Part shown: positions 63,801 to 64,000 of the stretch, one piece after another | How positions within the stretch are numbered: the stretch's first letter is position 1 | How the letters are laid out: each line of letters starts with the position of its first letter | Assembly (NCBI RefSeq): GCF_000316605.1 | Contig: NC_019683.1 | Location: 1,534,036-1,598,035, forward strand | Length of the DNA: 64,000 nucleotides | Reading direction: 5' to 3' | DNA from: [Leptolyngbya] sp. PCC 7376 | Lineage (GTDB): Bacteria > Cyanobacteriota > Cyanobacteriia > Cyanobacteriales > MRBY01 | The notes under the pieces: model-generated | Told to the model about the DNA's origin: nothing | The model's database searches: none | What the model saw: the letters and a program-made list of their open reading frames with translations, nothing else | Translations under genes and position numbers: made by a program

Positions 63801-63851
63801 ATCGAAGTTTATAAGAGTAAACAAGGCTCCCAAATTCGTATTAGCAATTAA
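60825..63851 (+). CDS. sbcC: SMC-type exonuclease subunit SbcC (Rad50-like)
   Basis: A 1008-residue ATPase. Walker A is GVNGAGKSS (residues 31-39). Two long Gln-rich coiled-coil arms flank a zinc hook CPLC (about 499-502). The signature YSGGEAFRINFSIRLALA (near 914) and Walker B MLVIDEGFGTQD (near 945) close the head. With SbcD it opens DNA hairpins and processes ends. No sbcD is seen within the window. The palindrome-rich accessory zones here are just the sort of substrate it attacks. Start ATG 60825 directly begins the first strand. Confidence 0.94.
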   Translation: MTPLKLTLQNFLSYRDATLDFTGFHTACICGVNGAGKSSLLEAVTWAIWGESRTAAADDVIHSGETDVRVDFEFENNQQIYKIIRMRSRGKAAALQFQVRSDAGEFKALSTKGIKDTQNYIVRELKLDYDTFINSAYLRQGRADEFMLAKPAKRKEILGNLLKLEQYEILAQQAKERAKEFKIQGDALEQSLEPKQIQLDTRPSVEAELENANQAIAQLKTQQEKTRTNLKELQKIANQRQAWEQQLSLQQQDLQRRQDELARLGQDLGRSQAELANNQALLDQTETINQQFEHWQALQKAEDAFAEKFRQYQELQQQYQQAEQQLQQQEGTLQISIRRTQARLEDLAQRQIEEEKIIAEAPKIEKALVSLEKARIELNRLDSLQHQVSPLLQRRFTLENQIVQASEKLKVRLESLSNDRENLSQQIAQIPEQREKLQHLDAQLVTLDKKKTYQDRVRNKRLEQAQLKERLQASQQNCHQQLEELQQKLSLLQTPDATCPLCDQDLDHDHREHVIQKTQDRQTATEAEIWRLKEQLLRCDQDLGKFESELGELKLELDNYAACEQQFFKIEAELERNNNIQKTLQSLEIEIDQLGRSLNLEAYAEDLRAELGEVKTQLETLRYDERSHAIAREDEKKWRWAEIRKSKIDDATHRLEKIQRQQPELQWQLQQTEQELAQLRDHSPLQTQLEQIAANITALDYNSEQHQALTQQIRTAQVWQLRHQELQQAIARHPQLETRLQELQQAQQSCQKDFEQIETQMQTTREAIAQFADHGSEIEQLEAQIQHRRQELDHLLAHQGQLQQSLQQLQTLADEYEDSKLELTEIRRQHRIYKELGSAFGKNGIQTLLIENALPQLEAETNQILSRLTGNQFHVQFLTQKARKGNRKKITSKMIDTLDIVIADARGTRSYETYSGGEAFRINFSIRLALAKLLAQRSGMALQMLVIDEGFGTQDAEGCARLIAAINAIADDFACILAVTHIPQFKEAFQSRIEVYKSKQGSQIRISN

Positions 63852-63853
63852 CG

Positions 63854-64000
63854 TTAATGGGCAATTCTGAGCCACAGCGTAAACGTGCTACCCGGGCATT
63901 TTTTTGTAGTTGGCAATCCAACACAGGGACTATCCACTTCTAAATCACCGTCCATTTTTTCTACCAATTCATGGGCGATCGCCAACCCAAGACCTGTCCC
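63854..64000 (-). CDS. Histidine kinase, C-terminal end only (runs off the window)
   Basis: The last 48 codons of a leftward gene that continues past the right edge. They begin at GTGLGLAIAHELVEKMDGDL, the G2 box and last helix of the HATPase domain, and end GSTFTLWLRIAH and a stop 2 bp after the sbcC stop. This is the ATP-binding end of a sensor histidine kinase. The sensor domain and identity lie outside the window. Confidence 0.88.
   Translation of the reverse strand, partial: GTGLGLAIAHELVEKMDGDLEVDSPCVGLPTTKKCPGSTFTLWLRIAH

Overview
The window is chromosomal DNA of a cyanobacterium. The evidence is dense HIP1-type GCGATCGC octamers throughout, the iron-stress genes isiA (CP43') and isiB (flavodoxin), a ferredoxin-NADP reductase (petH) with a CpcD-like linker domain, NDH-1 subunit ndhF, a PCP-reductase-like small protein, an NrtS-type nitrate/nitrite transporter and an orthocaspase-like protein. 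Gene content resembles the marine Synechococcus PCC 7002 / Picosynechococcus and Leptolyngbya PCC 7376 neighbourhood. That placement is from memory and inference, not a search.

Layout. 0.2-6.3 kb: a membrane metalloprotease-like protein, two tandem STAS proteins, a saccharopine-dehydrogenase-like enzyme, then a leftward isiA-isiB-(isiC-like) cluster with hairpins between its genes. 6.7-10.8 kb is a transposon scar. A DUF3885-type gene copy was split by a complete Tn3-family element (39-bp inverted ends, 5-bp TACAT duplication) and also cut by an IS1-family relic. 10.8-36.2 kb is mostly housekeeping: a glycosyltransferase, nagA, a divergent AraC regulator/cupin pair, M23 peptidase, rpmF, an inactive-looking orthocaspase, DUF389, ndhF, petH, a GAF protein plus response regulator, murD, an SDR, a 4Fe-4S/EF-hand membrane protein and acnB. 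36.3-38.9 kb holds the intact DUF3885 paralogue, a complete-ORF IS1 element, a 66-bp perfect palindrome made of another IS1 end, and a second IS1 element with an 8-bp target duplication. 39-46.7 kb: purE, lipoprotein and membrane proteins, a papain-like DUF1796 protein and putA.

47-54.3 kb is the second accessory zone. A CAP-domain gene with about 41-residue repeats is broken by two different IS630-family insertions and a frameshift. A MITE follows, then an intact paralogue of the CAP-repeat gene, then a decayed copy of the polysaccharide deacetylase gene whose intact version lies about 1 kb further on. 54.5-64 kb: a PAS-GGDEF-EAL protein, a Crp/Fnr regulator facing an nrtS-globin pair, two uncharacterised proteins, a pentapeptide/TPR protein, sbcC, and the last 48 codons of a histidine kinase.

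No tRNA, rRNA or CRISPR array was seen. The best candidates for new biology are the hairpin-separated isi cluster whose third member lacks its nucleophile, the membrane-anchored pseudo-orthocaspase, the CAP-plus-repeat family, the Fe-S/EF-hand fusion and the nrtS-globin-Crp module. The mobile-element histories can be reconstructed to the base.
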